64,000 bases of DNA from Siansivirga zeaxanthinifaciens CC-SAMT-1 (GTDB lineage Bacteria > Bacteroidota > Bacteroidia > Flavobacteriales > Flavobacteriaceae): the NCBI RefSeq assembly GCF_000941055.1, contig NZ_CP007202.1, positions 2,588,437 through 2,652,436 of the forward strand, in the 5' to 3' direction. Each line of letters opens with the position of its first letter. Positions within the stretch are counted from its first letter, which is position 1. Under the pieces are notes generated by a model that did no database searches, was not told the origin of the DNA, and was given only the letters and a program-made list of their open reading frames with translations. Positions 54,413 through 63,390 of this stretch are shown in pieces. A program made the translations under genes and the position numbers.

Positions 54413-56005
54413 ATGAGACAATTTTTATATTGTATGCTTTTATGTCCATACCTAATTTTTAGTCAAGTAGGTATAAAAACAACCAATCCAAAGGCACAAC
54501 TTCACATAGTTGCCTCCGATTCTCTATTGCCTTTAAATACAGATGGTTTAATAATTCCAAGAATCGATGAGTTTCCTGCCGTTAATCCAACAATAGCACA
54601 AGACGGCATGTTGGCATACGTTACGGGAGCAGGTTCGGTTTCCAGCGGATTTTATTATTGGCAACAATCTATTCCTGCTTGGGTGCCATTTGTAAAGAAA
54701 ATTGATGATTTATTAGATGGTAAATCTGATAATGATGGTACAGACAACGGTTCTTCTATTTTTTTAGGTATTAATTCTGGAGCTGCCGACGATGCTACAG
54801 ATAATAAAAACATAGGCATCGGCTTTAATTCTCTGGAAAGTAATACGAGTGGAGAAAACAATATTGGTATTGGAGTAAATACACTTACCAACAATACCAC
54901 AGGTAGAAATAATACAGCTGTTGGAAGCTCTGCCTTAAGAAATAATACGACTGGAGAATCTAATGTTGCATTTGGAAATTTATCACTAGTAAAAAATATT
55001 GCCGGATTAAATAATGTGGGATTTGGAAATCAAACATTAAGACTCAACGTTTACGGAAATAATAATACAGCCTTAGGAGATTATGCAGGTAAAAGCTTAG
55101 ATTTTGATTCTGTTACGACTAACAATAATGACAATAATGTGTTTGTAGGAAGTGGTGCAGGTAACTCGGATGTTACAGCTCAACAAAATGTTTATATAGG
55201 CTCACTGGCAGGCGGTGGAGATTATGATGCTGTAAACGTAAGCGGTACAGCAGAAAATAAATCTGGAAACATTTTTATTGGCTACCGTTCTGGATACGAT
55301 GAAACGGGTAGCAATAAATTATATATAGAAAACTCGGATAACGACAGTGATAACGCACTTATTTATGGCGAGTTCGATAATAATATTTTAAGAACAAATG
55401 GCGAATTACAAATTGGTAATCCTTCAACTACGGGTTATGCCTTTCCTACAGCCGATGGTACTGCAAATCAAATATTAGTAACCGATGGCAACGGCCAATT
55501 AAGTTTTCAAAACAATACTCCATTGAGTAGTTTTTCATTAGTACGAGCCAGAATGACTGCTTCTCAAACTTTAGTAGATGGTTCACAAAAGCTTCTTTTT
55601 AATACAACTGACTTTGATTTAAATGGAGAATTTGACACAGCAACTAATTCATTTATAGCTGATAATCAAGGTTACTACAGCATTAGTGCTAAATTTTCTA
55701 CTGATACACAAACAAATACCACCACATATACTTTAGGTATTTATGTTAACGGGGCCTTATATGAAAGCTTTACTCAAAATCATTCTGGAAGCGGAAGAGT
55801 AACAAGACAAATATATGCAATCGTAGAACTTTCAGCAAATGATACTGTATATATAGGTGTAGATACTACTGCAACAGGCGCAGGTACTAGTGTTTTAAAT
55901 AATAATACACGTACAACTTTTACAATTGAAAGAATTCGACAAATAATTAACTTTATTAAAACAAAAAATCCGATTCATTTGAATCGGATTTTTTTTTTAT
56001 TCTAA
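54413..56005 (+). CDS. Secreted protein with YadA-like head repeats and C1q-like domain
   Basis: 530 residues in the open frame. A signal peptide (about 1-18, ending LIFSQ) is followed by an N-terminal segment common in Bacteroidota adhesin-like proteins (VGIKTTNPKAQLHI, DGLIIPRI). Residues about 135-240 have repeats of the type NNIGIGVNTLTNNTTGRNN, like trimeric autotransporter heads. Residues about 375-505 form a C1q/TNF-like jelly roll (RARMTASQTLVDGSQ, GYYSISAKFS, YTLGIYVNGAL). The frame then runs through a terminator hairpin before its stop at 56005, so the natural C-terminus was probably near the IERIRQ segment. A surface or matrix role is inferred. Confidence 0.8.
   Translation: MRQFLYCMLLCPYLIFSQVGIKTTNPKAQLHIVASDSLLPLNTDGLIIPRIDEFPAVNPTIAQDGMLAYVTGAGSVSSGFYYWQQSIPAWVPFVKKIDDLLDGKSDNDGTDNGSSIFLGINSGAADDATDNKNIGIGFNSLESNTSGENNIGIGVNTLTNNTTGRNNTAVGSSALRNNTTGESNVAFGNLSLVKNIAGLNNVGFGNQTLRLNVYGNNNTALGDYAGKSLDFDSVTTNNNDNNVFVGSGAGNSDVTAQQNVYIGSLAGGGDYDAVNVSGTAENKSGNIFIGYRSGYDETGSNKLYIENSDNDSDNALIYGEFDNNILRTNGELQIGNPSTTGYAFPTADGTANQILVTDGNGQLSFQNNTPLSSFSLVRARMTASQTLVDGSQKLLFNTTDFDLNGEFDTATNSFIADNQGYYSISAKFSTDTQTNTTTYTLGIYVNGALYESFTQNHSGSGRVTRQIYAIVELSANDTVYIGVDTTATGAGTSVLNNNTRTTFTIERIRQIINFIKTKNPIHLNRIFFLF
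55963..55998. terminator. Strong terminator lying inside the 3' end of the C1q-like frame
   Basis: AAAAAATCCGATTC (55963-55976) and GAATCGGATTTTTT (55981-55994) form a perfect 14-base stem with a four-base loop, followed by T to 55998. It lies before the in-frame stop at 56003-56005 and also ends 22 bases from the minus-strand gene, so it serves both strands. Confidence 0.92.
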
Positions 56006-56019
56006 TAATTCAGATCGTC

Positions 56020-57279
56020 TTATTGTCCCATAGCAGCAGCAACCGAAGCAGACAAACGTTTATAAGTACCGTTATCTAATCGTGCTCTAATAGCATCAAA
56101 AGCATCTAAAGTAATATTAACATCTTCTAAAGTATGCGTAGCCGTTGGGATTAAACGTAATAATATTAACCCTTTTGGAATTACCGGATACACTACTATA
56201 GAACAGAATATACCGTAATTTTCACGTAAATCTTTAACTAAAGCCATAGCTTCTGGTATACTTCCTTTTAAATATACAGGGGTTACACAACTTTGTGTAG
56301 TTCCTATATCGAAGCCACGTTCTTTAAGACCCGATTGTAATGCATTTACGTTTTCCCATAACTTATTTTTAAGTTCTGGCATGGTTTTAAGCATTTCTAA
56401 ACGCTTTAAAGCTCCCGCTGTTAAAGTCATTTGCAATGACTTAGCAAACATTTGTGAACGTAAATTATATTTTAAATAATCGATTATTTCTTGGTCTGCA
56501 GCAATAAAAGCACCTGTACTAGCCATAGATTTTGCAAAGGTTGCAAAATAAACATCGATACCATCTTGTACTCCTTGCTCTTCTCCTGCTCCTGCTCCAG
56601 TAGCACCAAGCGTTCCGAAACCGTGAGCATCATCAACTAAAAATCTAAAATTGTATTTTTCTTTTAAAGCAACAATTTCTTTAAGACGTCCTTGCTCTCC
56701 TCGCATTCCAAATACACCTTCAGAAATAACTAAAATACCGCCTCCTGTTTGTTCGGCCATTTTAGTAGCTCTCTCAAGATTTTTCTCTAAACTTTCAACG
56801 TCGTTATGTTTGTAGGTAAAACGTTTACCCATGTGTAAGCGAACACCATCAATAATACAAGCATGCGCATCAACATCGTAAACAATAATATCATCTTTAC
56901 CAACTAATGCATCAATTGTAGATAAAATACCTTGATAGCCAAAATTTAAAAGGTAAGCGGCCTCTTTTTTAACAAAAGCTGCCAACTCATTTTGAAGCTT
57001 TTCATGTAAATCTGTATGACCAGACATCATTCTAGCTCCCATAGGATATGCTGAACCGTATTTCGCGGCTGCTTCAGCATCAACCTTTCTTACTTCTGGA
57101 TGATTTGCTAATCCTAAATAATCATTTATACTCCAAGTAATGACTTCTTTTCCTTGAAATTTCATTCTGTTAGAAATCTCTCCTTCTAATTTAGGAAAAA
57201 CAAAATAGCCTTCGGCTTGAGAAGCCCATTTTCCTAACGGACCTTTGTCTTTATAAATTTTTTCAAATAAATCTTTCAT
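56020..57279 (-). CDS. PLP-dependent alpha-oxoamine synthase family acyltransferase (candidate cysteate acyltransferase)
   Basis: A 419-residue fold-type I PLP enzyme: NDYLGLANHPEV, MMSGHTDLHEKLQNELAAF, VDDAHGFGTLG, and the PLP lysine Lys250 in ATFAKSMASTG, as in 8-amino-7-oxononanoate, 2-amino-3-ketobutyrate and serine palmitoyl synthases. The family joins an acyl thioester to an amino acid. In Flavobacterium such enzymes make the capnine (sulfonolipid) precursor from cysteate and an acyl thioester; a serine palmitoyltransferase is the main alternative. The next gene upstream is a cysteine-synthase-like enzyme, which supports the cysteate reading. A terminator and a promoter box separate the two. 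Confidence 0.7.
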   Translation of the reverse strand: MKDLFEKIYKDKGPLGKWASQAEGYFVFPKLEGEISNRMKFQGKEVITWSINDYLGLANHPEVRKVDAEAAAKYGSAYPMGARMMSGHTDLHEKLQNELAAFVKKEAAYLLNFGYQGILSTIDALVGKDDIIVYDVDAHACIIDGVRLHMGKRFTYKHNDVESLEKNLERATKMAEQTGGGILVISEGVFGMRGEQGRLKEIVALKEKYNFRFLVDDAHGFGTLGATGAGAGEEQGVQDGIDVYFATFAKSMASTGAFIAADQEIIDYLKYNLRSQMFAKSLQMTLTAGALKRLEMLKTMPELKNKLWENVNALQSGLKERGFDIGTTQSCVTPVYLKGSIPEAMALVKDLRENYGIFCSIVVYPVIPKGLILLRLIPTATHTLEDVNITLDAFDAIRARLDNGTYKRLSASVAAAMGQ

Positions 57280-57397
57280 TTATTAATTCTTGTTGCTATT
57301 AAATTAAGACATAACTACAAACTAAAATCGCTTTTTGAGAAATCCACTATGTTTTTATTGAATTATTATAAAAGTAATTGTTCTTAGTTAGTTCGTG

Positions 57398-57405
57398 CAA
57401 AATTA
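57398..57405 (-). promoter_or_regulatory. Putative -7 box of the acyltransferase gene
   Basis: TAATTTTG on the minus strand, exact TAnnTTTG, 119 bases before the start. An AGTACA-N7-TGTACT inverted repeat (57421-57439) lies just upstream of it. Confidence 0.33.
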
Positions 57406-57461
57406 ATTATTTAAATTCTTAGTACATAATTTTTGTACTCCAATTATTTACAAAATAAAAA

Positions 57462-57501
57462 AAAGAGATAACATTTTGTTAATAACAAATATTATCTCTT
57501 T
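57462..57501 (-). terminator. Terminator after the cysteine-synthase-like gene
   Basis: AAAGAGATAA (57462-57471) and TTATCTCTTT (57492-57501) pair perfectly, with additional pairing TTTGTT/AACAAA inside; on the minus strand a T-rich run (TTTTTTTTATTTTG) follows. Confidence 0.75.
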
Positions 57502-57520
57502 AAATATTTTTAAAAACGTA

Positions 57521-58561
57521 TTATTTTACGTATTGAATTTTTTGTGCTGATGCTTCATTAACGCTATCAAAGAAGCCTTGTTCCTGCATCCATTTATCGC
57601 TAAAAACTTTACTCATATAGCGAGAACCGTGATCTGGGAAAATAACAACAACATTATCTGTAGCCTTAAATTCGCCTTGTTCATCTAACTGCTTAATCGC
57701 TTGCATCGCTGCGCCCGATGTATAACCAACAAACATGCCTTCTGTACTGGCTAACTCCCTTGCTGTATGTGCACTTTCTTCGTCTGTAACTTTTACAAAC
57801 TCATCAATTAAATCGAAATTAGTTGCCGTTGGAATTAAATTTTTACCTAATCCTTCTATACGGTATGGGTAAATTTCTTTCTCGTCAAACTCTCTAGTTT
57901 CGTGATATTTTTTAATAACAGAACCAAAAGCATCAACACCTATAACTTTAATATTAGGGTTTTGCTCTTTTAAATATTTAGCAGTTCCTGAAATAGTGCC
58001 ACCTGTACCGCTACAAGCTACTAAGTGCGTAATTTTACCTTCTGTTTGTTTCCAAATTTCTGGTCCTGTAGACTTATAATGTGCATCAATATTTAACTCG
58101 TTGAAATATTGATTAATGTAAATAGATCCTTTAGTTTCTTGGTGTAAACGTTTTGCTACTTCATAATAAGACCTCGGATCTTCGGCAGCAACATGCGCCG
58201 GACAAACATATACCTTCGCTCCCATTGTTTTTAACATGTCTATTTTATCTGGTGAAGATTTAGAGCTTACTGCTAAAATACATTGGTAACCTTTAATGAT
58301 GCTTACCATAGCGATACTGAACCCTGTATTACCAGAGGTCGTTTCTATTATGGTGTCACCCGGTTTTAAAATGCCTTGTTTTTCTGCTTGTTCTATAATG
58401 TGAAGTGCTATTCTGTCTTTAGAAGAGTGTCCAGGATTGAAACATTCAACTTTAGCGTAAAAGTTCCCTTTAAAGTTAGAAACTATCTTATTAAGTTTAA
58501 TAAGTGGCGTTTTACCTATTAAATCTAATACATTATCAAAAACCTGATTTCTATGTTTCAT
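57521..58561 (-). CDS. Cysteine synthase / cystathionine beta-synthase-like PLP enzyme
   Basis: 346 residues of fold-type II PLP enzyme without CBS domains. PLP lysine is Lys48 in HSSKDRIA; the phosphate loop is [15 protein letters not shown]; the carboxylate-binding loop is TTSGNTGFS. These read as O-acetylserine or O-phosphoserine-type sulfhydrylases. Beside the acyltransferase at 56020 it could instead make cysteate (from O-phosphoserine and sulfite), the amino acid head of capnine. I cannot separate the two by eye. Divergent use in normal cysteine synthesis is the conservative alternative. Confidence 0.72.
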   Translation of the reverse strand: MKHRNQVFDNVLDLIGKTPLIKLNKIVSNFKGNFYAKVECFNPGHSSKDRIALHIIEQAEKQGILKPGDTIIETTSGNTGFSIAMVSIIKGYQCILAVSSKSSPDKIDMLKTMGAKVYVCPAHVAAEDPRSYYEVAKRLHQETKGSIYINQYFNELNIDAHYKSTGPEIWKQTEGKITHLVACSGTGGTISGTAKYLKEQNPNIKVIGVDAFGSVIKKYHETREFDEKEIYPYRIEGLGKNLIPTATNFDLIDEFVKVTDEESAHTARELASTEGMFVGYTSGAAMQAIKQLDEQGEFKATDNVVVIFPDHGSRYMSKVFSDKWMQEQGFFDSVNEASAQKIQYVK

Positions 58562-58646
58562 AAATGCGTTTTATAAGCCGCTCTCATATTAAAAACGTAA
58601 TATTTTTGCAGCCTAAAATCTGTCAAAAATAAAACTTTTTTTTTTA

Positions 58647-60716
58647 TTAACAGCTAATTCCTTCTAAATCTAATAAAAAAGCATATTCTAATGCAACTTC
58701 TTTTAAGCTTTCAAATCGGCCCGAAGCCCCACCATGCCCAGCATCCATGTCTGTAAAAAGCAATAATTTATTTGAATCTGTTTTATGGTCTCTTAGCTTA
58801 GCTACCCATTTTGCCGGTTCCCAATACTGAACTTGTGAATCGTGTAATCCTGTTGTAACTAACATGTTAGGGTATGCTTTAGCTTCAACATTGTCGTAAG
58901 GCGAATAGGATTTCATGTAATTATAGTATTCTAAATCGTTAGGATTTCCCCATTCGTCGTACTCGCCTGTTGTTAAAGGAATGGTTTCATCTAACATGGT
59001 GGTAACCACATCAACAAAAGGAACGGCTGCTAAAACACCATGATACAATTCTGGATTCATATTTATAACAGCCCCAATTAATAATCCGCCAGCAGACCCT
59101 CCATAAGCATATAAATGTTTTGCTGAAGTATAATTTTGCTCGATTAAAAATTTAGAACAATCAATAAAATCGTAGAATGTATTTAATTTTTTTAGCAATT
59201 TTCCATTTTCATACCACTCACGACCTAAATATTCTCCGCCACGAATGTGGGCTATGGCATATATAAATCCGCGATTTAATAAACTTAAACGTACCGAGGA
59301 AAAAGAAGGATCGATTGTTGAGCCATAAGAGCCGTAAGCATATTGTAATAACGGTCTCGTACCGTCTAATTTGGTGCCTTTTTTATATACTAAAGATATG
59401 GGCACTTTTACGCCATCTCTGGCTGTTGCCCAAACACGTTTCGACTCGTAATCTTCTTTTTTGAAATCGCCACCAAGGACAACCTGCTCCTTTTTAATTT
59501 CACTTTCTTTGGTTTTAAAATGATAATCGATAACCGAGCTTGGCGATGTTAAGGAGTTAAAACCATAACGCAGCACATCACTGTCGAAATCGGGGTTGTT
59601 ACCTATATAAGCCGTGTAAGTTTCACTTTGAAATGGCAGGTAGTAATCTTCTGTGCCATCCCAACTTATAATACGTATGTTATTTAAGCCATTTTCACGT
59701 TCGTTAACGACTAAATAATCTTTAAAAATTTCAATGTCTTCTAACAAAACAGCATTTCGATGCGGAATGACATCTTCCCAATACTTTTGCTCGGTTTTGC
59801 ACTCATGTGTTTTTTGAAGTTTAAAATTTGTTGCACCATCGGCATTAGAAATTATATAAAACGTATCATTATAGTGTGCAATACTGTACTCTAAATCTGG
59901 TTTACGCTTTTGAAATAATTTGAATTTACCATCAGGTGTATCTGCATTTAGAAATCGGTATTCTGAAGACAAAGTACTTGTTGCGCCAATAACGATGTAT
60001 TTTTTCGACTTCGTTTTATATACAAAAGTGTCAAATGTTTCATCTTTTTCATAATAAACCTCGATATCGTCCTGCGGATAGGTATGCAGTTTATGTGTGA
60101 AGATTTTATGCGATCTCAGCGTTACTTCATCTTTCATACAATAAAATAACGTTTCATTATCGTTTGCCCAGGTAGAACTGCTGGTGGTGTTTATAATTTT
60201 ATCTTGATAAACTTTACCAGTTTCTAAATTTTTAATTTCAATAGTATATTGTCTACGGCCAATAACATCGGTTGAAAAACTGGCTAATTTATTATCTGGA
60301 CTAATAGAAAAACTGCCTAAATTAAAATAAGCATGCCCTTTGGCCATTTCGTTACAATCGAATAAAATTTCTTCAGGAGCATCTAAACTATCTTTTTTAC
60401 GCGTGTAAATTGGATAATCCTGTCCTTTTTCGAAGCGAGTTAAATACCAATAGCCATTTAATTTATAAGGAACCGATGTGTCATCTTCCTTTATTCTGGC
60501 TTTCATTTCCTCGAATAAATCTTTTTGAAATGCTTCTGTATGCAACATTTCACTTTTTGTAAAGGTGTTTTCGGCATTTAAATAATCGATAACTTCTGGA
60601 TTGTCTCGATCGTTTAACCAGTAATAATTATCTATTCTAACATCATTATGAATGCGTAATTCTTTGGCTATTTTTTTTGCCACCGGAGCGTGCGCTCTAA
60701 GTTTTATATCTGTCAT
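58647..60716 (-). CDS. ptrB: Oligopeptidase B (S9A prolyl-oligopeptidase family)
   Basis: 689 residues. An N-terminal seven-bladed propeller (about 75-400) shields a C-terminal alpha/beta-hydrolase. The nucleophile is in YGGSAGGLLIG, the catalytic Asp in GLHDSQVQYWEPAKW and His in DMDAGHGGASGRF. Cleaves after basic residues in small peptides in the cytosol. It begins MTDIKLRAHAPVAKKIAKELRIH, without a signal peptide. Confidence 0.92.
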   Translation of the reverse strand: MTDIKLRAHAPVAKKIAKELRIHNDVRIDNYYWLNDRDNPEVIDYLNAENTFTKSEMLHTEAFQKDLFEEMKARIKEDDTSVPYKLNGYWYLTRFEKGQDYPIYTRKKDSLDAPEEILFDCNEMAKGHAYFNLGSFSISPDNKLASFSTDVIGRRQYTIEIKNLETGKVYQDKIINTTSSSTWANDNETLFYCMKDEVTLRSHKIFTHKLHTYPQDDIEVYYEKDETFDTFVYKTKSKKYIVIGATSTLSSEYRFLNADTPDGKFKLFQKRKPDLEYSIAHYNDTFYIISNADGATNFKLQKTHECKTEQKYWEDVIPHRNAVLLEDIEIFKDYLVVNERENGLNNIRIISWDGTEDYYLPFQSETYTAYIGNNPDFDSDVLRYGFNSLTSPSSVIDYHFKTKESEIKKEQVVLGGDFKKEDYESKRVWATARDGVKVPISLVYKKGTKLDGTRPLLQYAYGSYGSTIDPSFSSVRLSLLNRGFIYAIAHIRGGEYLGREWYENGKLLKKLNTFYDFIDCSKFLIEQNYTSAKHLYAYGGSAGGLLIGAVINMNPELYHGVLAAVPFVDVVTTMLDETIPLTTGEYDEWGNPNDLEYYNYMKSYSPYDNVEAKAYPNMLVTTGLHDSQVQYWEPAKWVAKLRDHKTDSNKLLLFTDMDAGHGGASGRFESLKEVALEYAFLLDLEGISC

Positions 60717-60811
60717 TTATCGAAAATTATTCTTCGGGTGGGCAAAAATAAGCCATCAGGATAAATAATGTTAAACATTTTCCTTTTAAATGCTTTTTAT
60801 AATTGAATTTT

Positions 60812-60819
60812 TAAATTTG
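60812..60819 (+). promoter_or_regulatory. Putative -7 box of the YbaB-family gene
   Basis: TAAATTTG, exact TAnnTTTG, 22 bases before the start codon. Confidence 0.42.
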
Positions 60820-60841
60820 CATAACAAAAAAAATTAAAACT

Positions 60842-61156
60842 ATGTTTGGAGATTTAATGGGTAAATTGAAAGAAACCCAACAAAAAGTAGAAGCCACTAA
60901 AAAGCGTTTAGATACTGTTTTAATTGACGAGTCTAGTGCCGATGGAAAATTAAAAATTACTTTAACTGCCAATAGAAATATTAAATCTATTGAAATGGCA
61001 GATGATTTATTGGAAGATAAAGAACAATTAGAAGATTATCTTATACTTACACTAAATAAAGCGATAGCTAAAGCAACCAATGTAAATGAAGCCGAACTTG
61101 CAGCTGTTGCTAAAGAAGGCATGCCTAATATTCCAGGAATGGATCTCTTTAAATAG
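60842..61156 (+). CDS. YbaB/EbfC nucleoid-associated protein
   Basis: 104 residues forming the small dimeric DNA-binding protein of the YbaB/EbfC family: an N-terminal helix ([26 protein letters not shown]), a central beta part ([18 protein letters not shown]) and a C-terminal helical part ending in [10 protein letters not shown]. It is placed between ptrB (opposite strand) and the threonine aldolase gene (convergent), not beside dnaX or recR as in many bacteria. Confidence 0.9.
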   Translation: MFGDLMGKLKETQQKVEATKKRLDTVLIDESSADGKLKITLTANRNIKSIEMADDLLEDKEQLEDYLILTLNKAIAKATNVNEAELAAVAKEGMPNIPGMDLFK

Positions 61157-61163
61157 TATTTCA

Positions 61164-62189
61164 CTATTTAATTGTAATATTTTCTATCGTTTTTAACAAA
61201 ACTTCATGCATATTATTAGTATAGTCTAGGTGCGTTACCATGCGTAATTTACCACCGCCCATACTAATAATATGTATGTTATTTTTAACAAGTTCTTCTA
61301 TAAAACGGGTTTCATTAACATCATCATTCAATTCGAAAATAACAATATTGGTTTCAATAGTTTCTACCGATTTTATAAACGCTAATTTTTTAAGCGCCTC
61401 GCCTATTGCTTTCGCTTTTTTATGATCTTCTTTTAAAAGTTCGATATGATTGTCGAGTGCATACAAGCCAGCAGCCGCCAAATACCCTACCTGCCTCATG
61501 TTGCCACCAAATATTTTTCGAATACGTATGGCATTTTTCATAATAGGCCCATCACCTATTAAAACAGAACCTACGGGACATCCCAAACCTTTACTTAAAC
61601 ACACCGAAATAGTATTAAAAACAGCACCATAATCTTTAGGAGTTTCTGGTTTTTCAACCAGGGCATTCCAAATGCGGGCGCCATCTAAATGAAATCCTAA
61701 GTCGTGCTCGATACAAACCTGTTTAATTTTTTTAATTTCTTCAAAATCCCAACATGCACCACCGCCTTTGTTGGTTGTGTTTTCAATTTCAACTAAACTT
61801 GTTTTACTGTAATAAAAAGCATCCGGGTTTATGGCTTCCTTAACTTGTTTTGCTGTGAACATGCCTCTATGCCCATCAATTAATTTACAAGAAACACCGC
61901 TGTTAAAAGATGCGCCTCCAGATTCATAATTATAAATGTGTGCATATTTATCGCAAATTACTTGATCGCCTGGATTTGTATGTAATTTAATGGCCGTTTG
62001 GTTTGCCATGGTTCCACTCGGAAAAAACAAGGCATCGGTTTTTCCAAACATTGTTGCCAAGCGATTTTCTAATATATTAACTGTGCTATCTTCCTTAAAA
62101 ACATCGTCTCCAACTTCGGCCTGCATCATCGCTTCTAACATGGCTTTGGTTGGTTTGGTAACTGTATCGCTTCGTAAATCTATTTTCAT
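61164..62189 (-). CDS. ltaE: Threonine aldolase, low-specificity type
   Basis: PLP enzyme of 341 residues that splits threonine or allo-threonine into glycine and acetaldehyde. N-terminal DLRSDTVTKPTKAMLEAM with GDDVFKEDSTVNILENRLA, the middle FFPSGTMANQTAIKLHT, HLDGARIWNA and PLP lysine in SVCLSKGLGCPVGS. The sequence is complete. Divergent from prfB with 90 bases between starts. Confidence 0.93.
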   Translation of the reverse strand: MKIDLRSDTVTKPTKAMLEAMMQAEVGDDVFKEDSTVNILENRLATMFGKTDALFFPSGTMANQTAIKLHTNPGDQVICDKYAHIYNYESGGASFNSGVSCKLIDGHRGMFTAKQVKEAINPDAFYYSKTSLVEIENTTNKGGGACWDFEEIKKIKQVCIEHDLGFHLDGARIWNALVEKPETPKDYGAVFNTISVCLSKGLGCPVGSVLIGDGPIMKNAIRIRKIFGGNMRQVGYLAAAGLYALDNHIELLKEDHKKAKAIGEALKKLAFIKSVETIETNIVIFELNDDVNETRFIEELVKNNIHIISMGGGKLRMVTHLDYTNNMHEVLLKTIENITIK

Positions 62190-62253
62190 TTCAACTTTTT
62201 TATAAAACTAAAAAATTATGGCAACAATTGTTTCTTCCTCCTCTTATAAATTA

Positions 62254-62261
62254 TATTTTTG
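62254..62261 (+). promoter_or_regulatory. Putative -7 box of prfB
   Basis: TATTTTTG, exact TAnnTTTG, 19 bases before the prfB start; a TTG (62228-62230) lies 23 bases upstream. Confidence 0.45.
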
Positions 62262-62279
62262 CTTAAAATAAATGGAATT

Positions 62280-63390
62280 ATGATAACTTCCGATCAAATT
62301 AAAGATCTAAATACCCGCCTTGAAAAACTAAGGCACTATCTTTGACTTAGATAGAAAAAAAATAGAAATACAAAACGAGGAAGAGAAAAGTTTCGATCCT
62401 AATTTCTGGAACGATCCAAAAGCTGCCGAAACCATTATGAAATCACTTCGTGTGAATAAAAAATGGGTTCAAGACTACAATTCGGCGAAAACTTTAGTGG
62501 AAGATTTAGAAATACTTTACGATTTTTATAAAGAAGGAGAATCTTCTGCAGAAGAAGTAGAATCGCAATACGATAAAGCCTTTACGCTTCTGGAAGATAT
62601 CGAATTTAAAAACATGTTGTCTGATGAAGGCGACAGTTTAAGCGCGGTGCTTCAAATTACTGCTGGTGCAGGTGGTACCGAAAGCTGCGATTGGGCGAGC
62701 ATGCTTATGCGTATGTATTTAATGTATGCCGAAAAAAGTGGTTTTAAAGTGAAAGAACTCAACTTTCAGGAAGGCGATGTTGCTGGTATTAAAACCGTGA
62801 CTTTAGAAATTGAAGGTGATTTTGCTTTTGGTTGGTTAAAAGGTGAAAATGGTGTACACCGTTTGGTACGTATTTCGCCATTTGATAGTAACGCGAAACG
62901 CCATACTAGTTTTGCTTCGGTTTATGTGTACCCGTTGGTTGATGATACCATTGAAATTGAAATAAATCCTGCCGATATTGAAATTACTACCGCGCGTTCT
63001 AGTGGTGCTGGCGGACAAAATGTGAATAAGGTTGAAACCAAAGTACAATTAACCCACAAACCAACAGGTATTCAAATTCAGTGTTCTGAAACTCGTTCAC
63101 AACACGATAACAGATCGCGTGCTATGCAAATGCTGAAGTCGCAACTCTATGAAATTGAACTTCAAAAACAAATGGCTCAACGCGAGGATATTGAAGCTGG
63201 TAAGATGAAAATTGAATGGGGTAGCCAAATTAGAAATTACGTAATGCAGCCCTATAAATTGGTAAAAGATGTGCGGACAGGCCATGAAACAAGTAATGTT
63301 GATGCTGTTATGGATGGTCAAATAGGGCCGTTTTTAAAAGCTTATCTCATGATGATGGGACAAAAAGAAGAAGACAATAATAACTTATGA
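62280..63390 (+). CDS. prfB: Peptide chain release factor 2, expressed by +1 programmed frameshift
   Basis: RF2 recognises TGA and TAA stop codons. The gene starts at ATG 62280 and reads 21 codons to CTT TGA C (62340-62346), then slips +1 at CTT, skipping the T at 62343, and continues from GAC to the TGA at 63388. The upstream AGG (62331-62333) is a reduced form of the Shine-Dalgarno-like enhancer. GGQ is intact in [17 protein letters not shown], and the stop-recognition SPF motif is in [14 protein letters not shown]. Reading from the downstream ATG at 62437 alone would miss about 52 residues. Low RF2 favours the shift, which is autoregulation known in many bacteria. Confidence 0.95.

Noticed and set aside
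54790..55130. Direct repeats that might be a CRISPR array or mobile element
   Set aside because: The repetition is at the protein level (NNTxGxNN-type head repeats) with degenerate DNA; spacing and content do not fit a CRISPR array.
62437..63390. prfB as a truncated or broken gene starting at 62437
   Set aside because: The upstream frame from ATG 62280 with CTT TGA C is the well-known +1 frameshift site and gives a full-length RF2.
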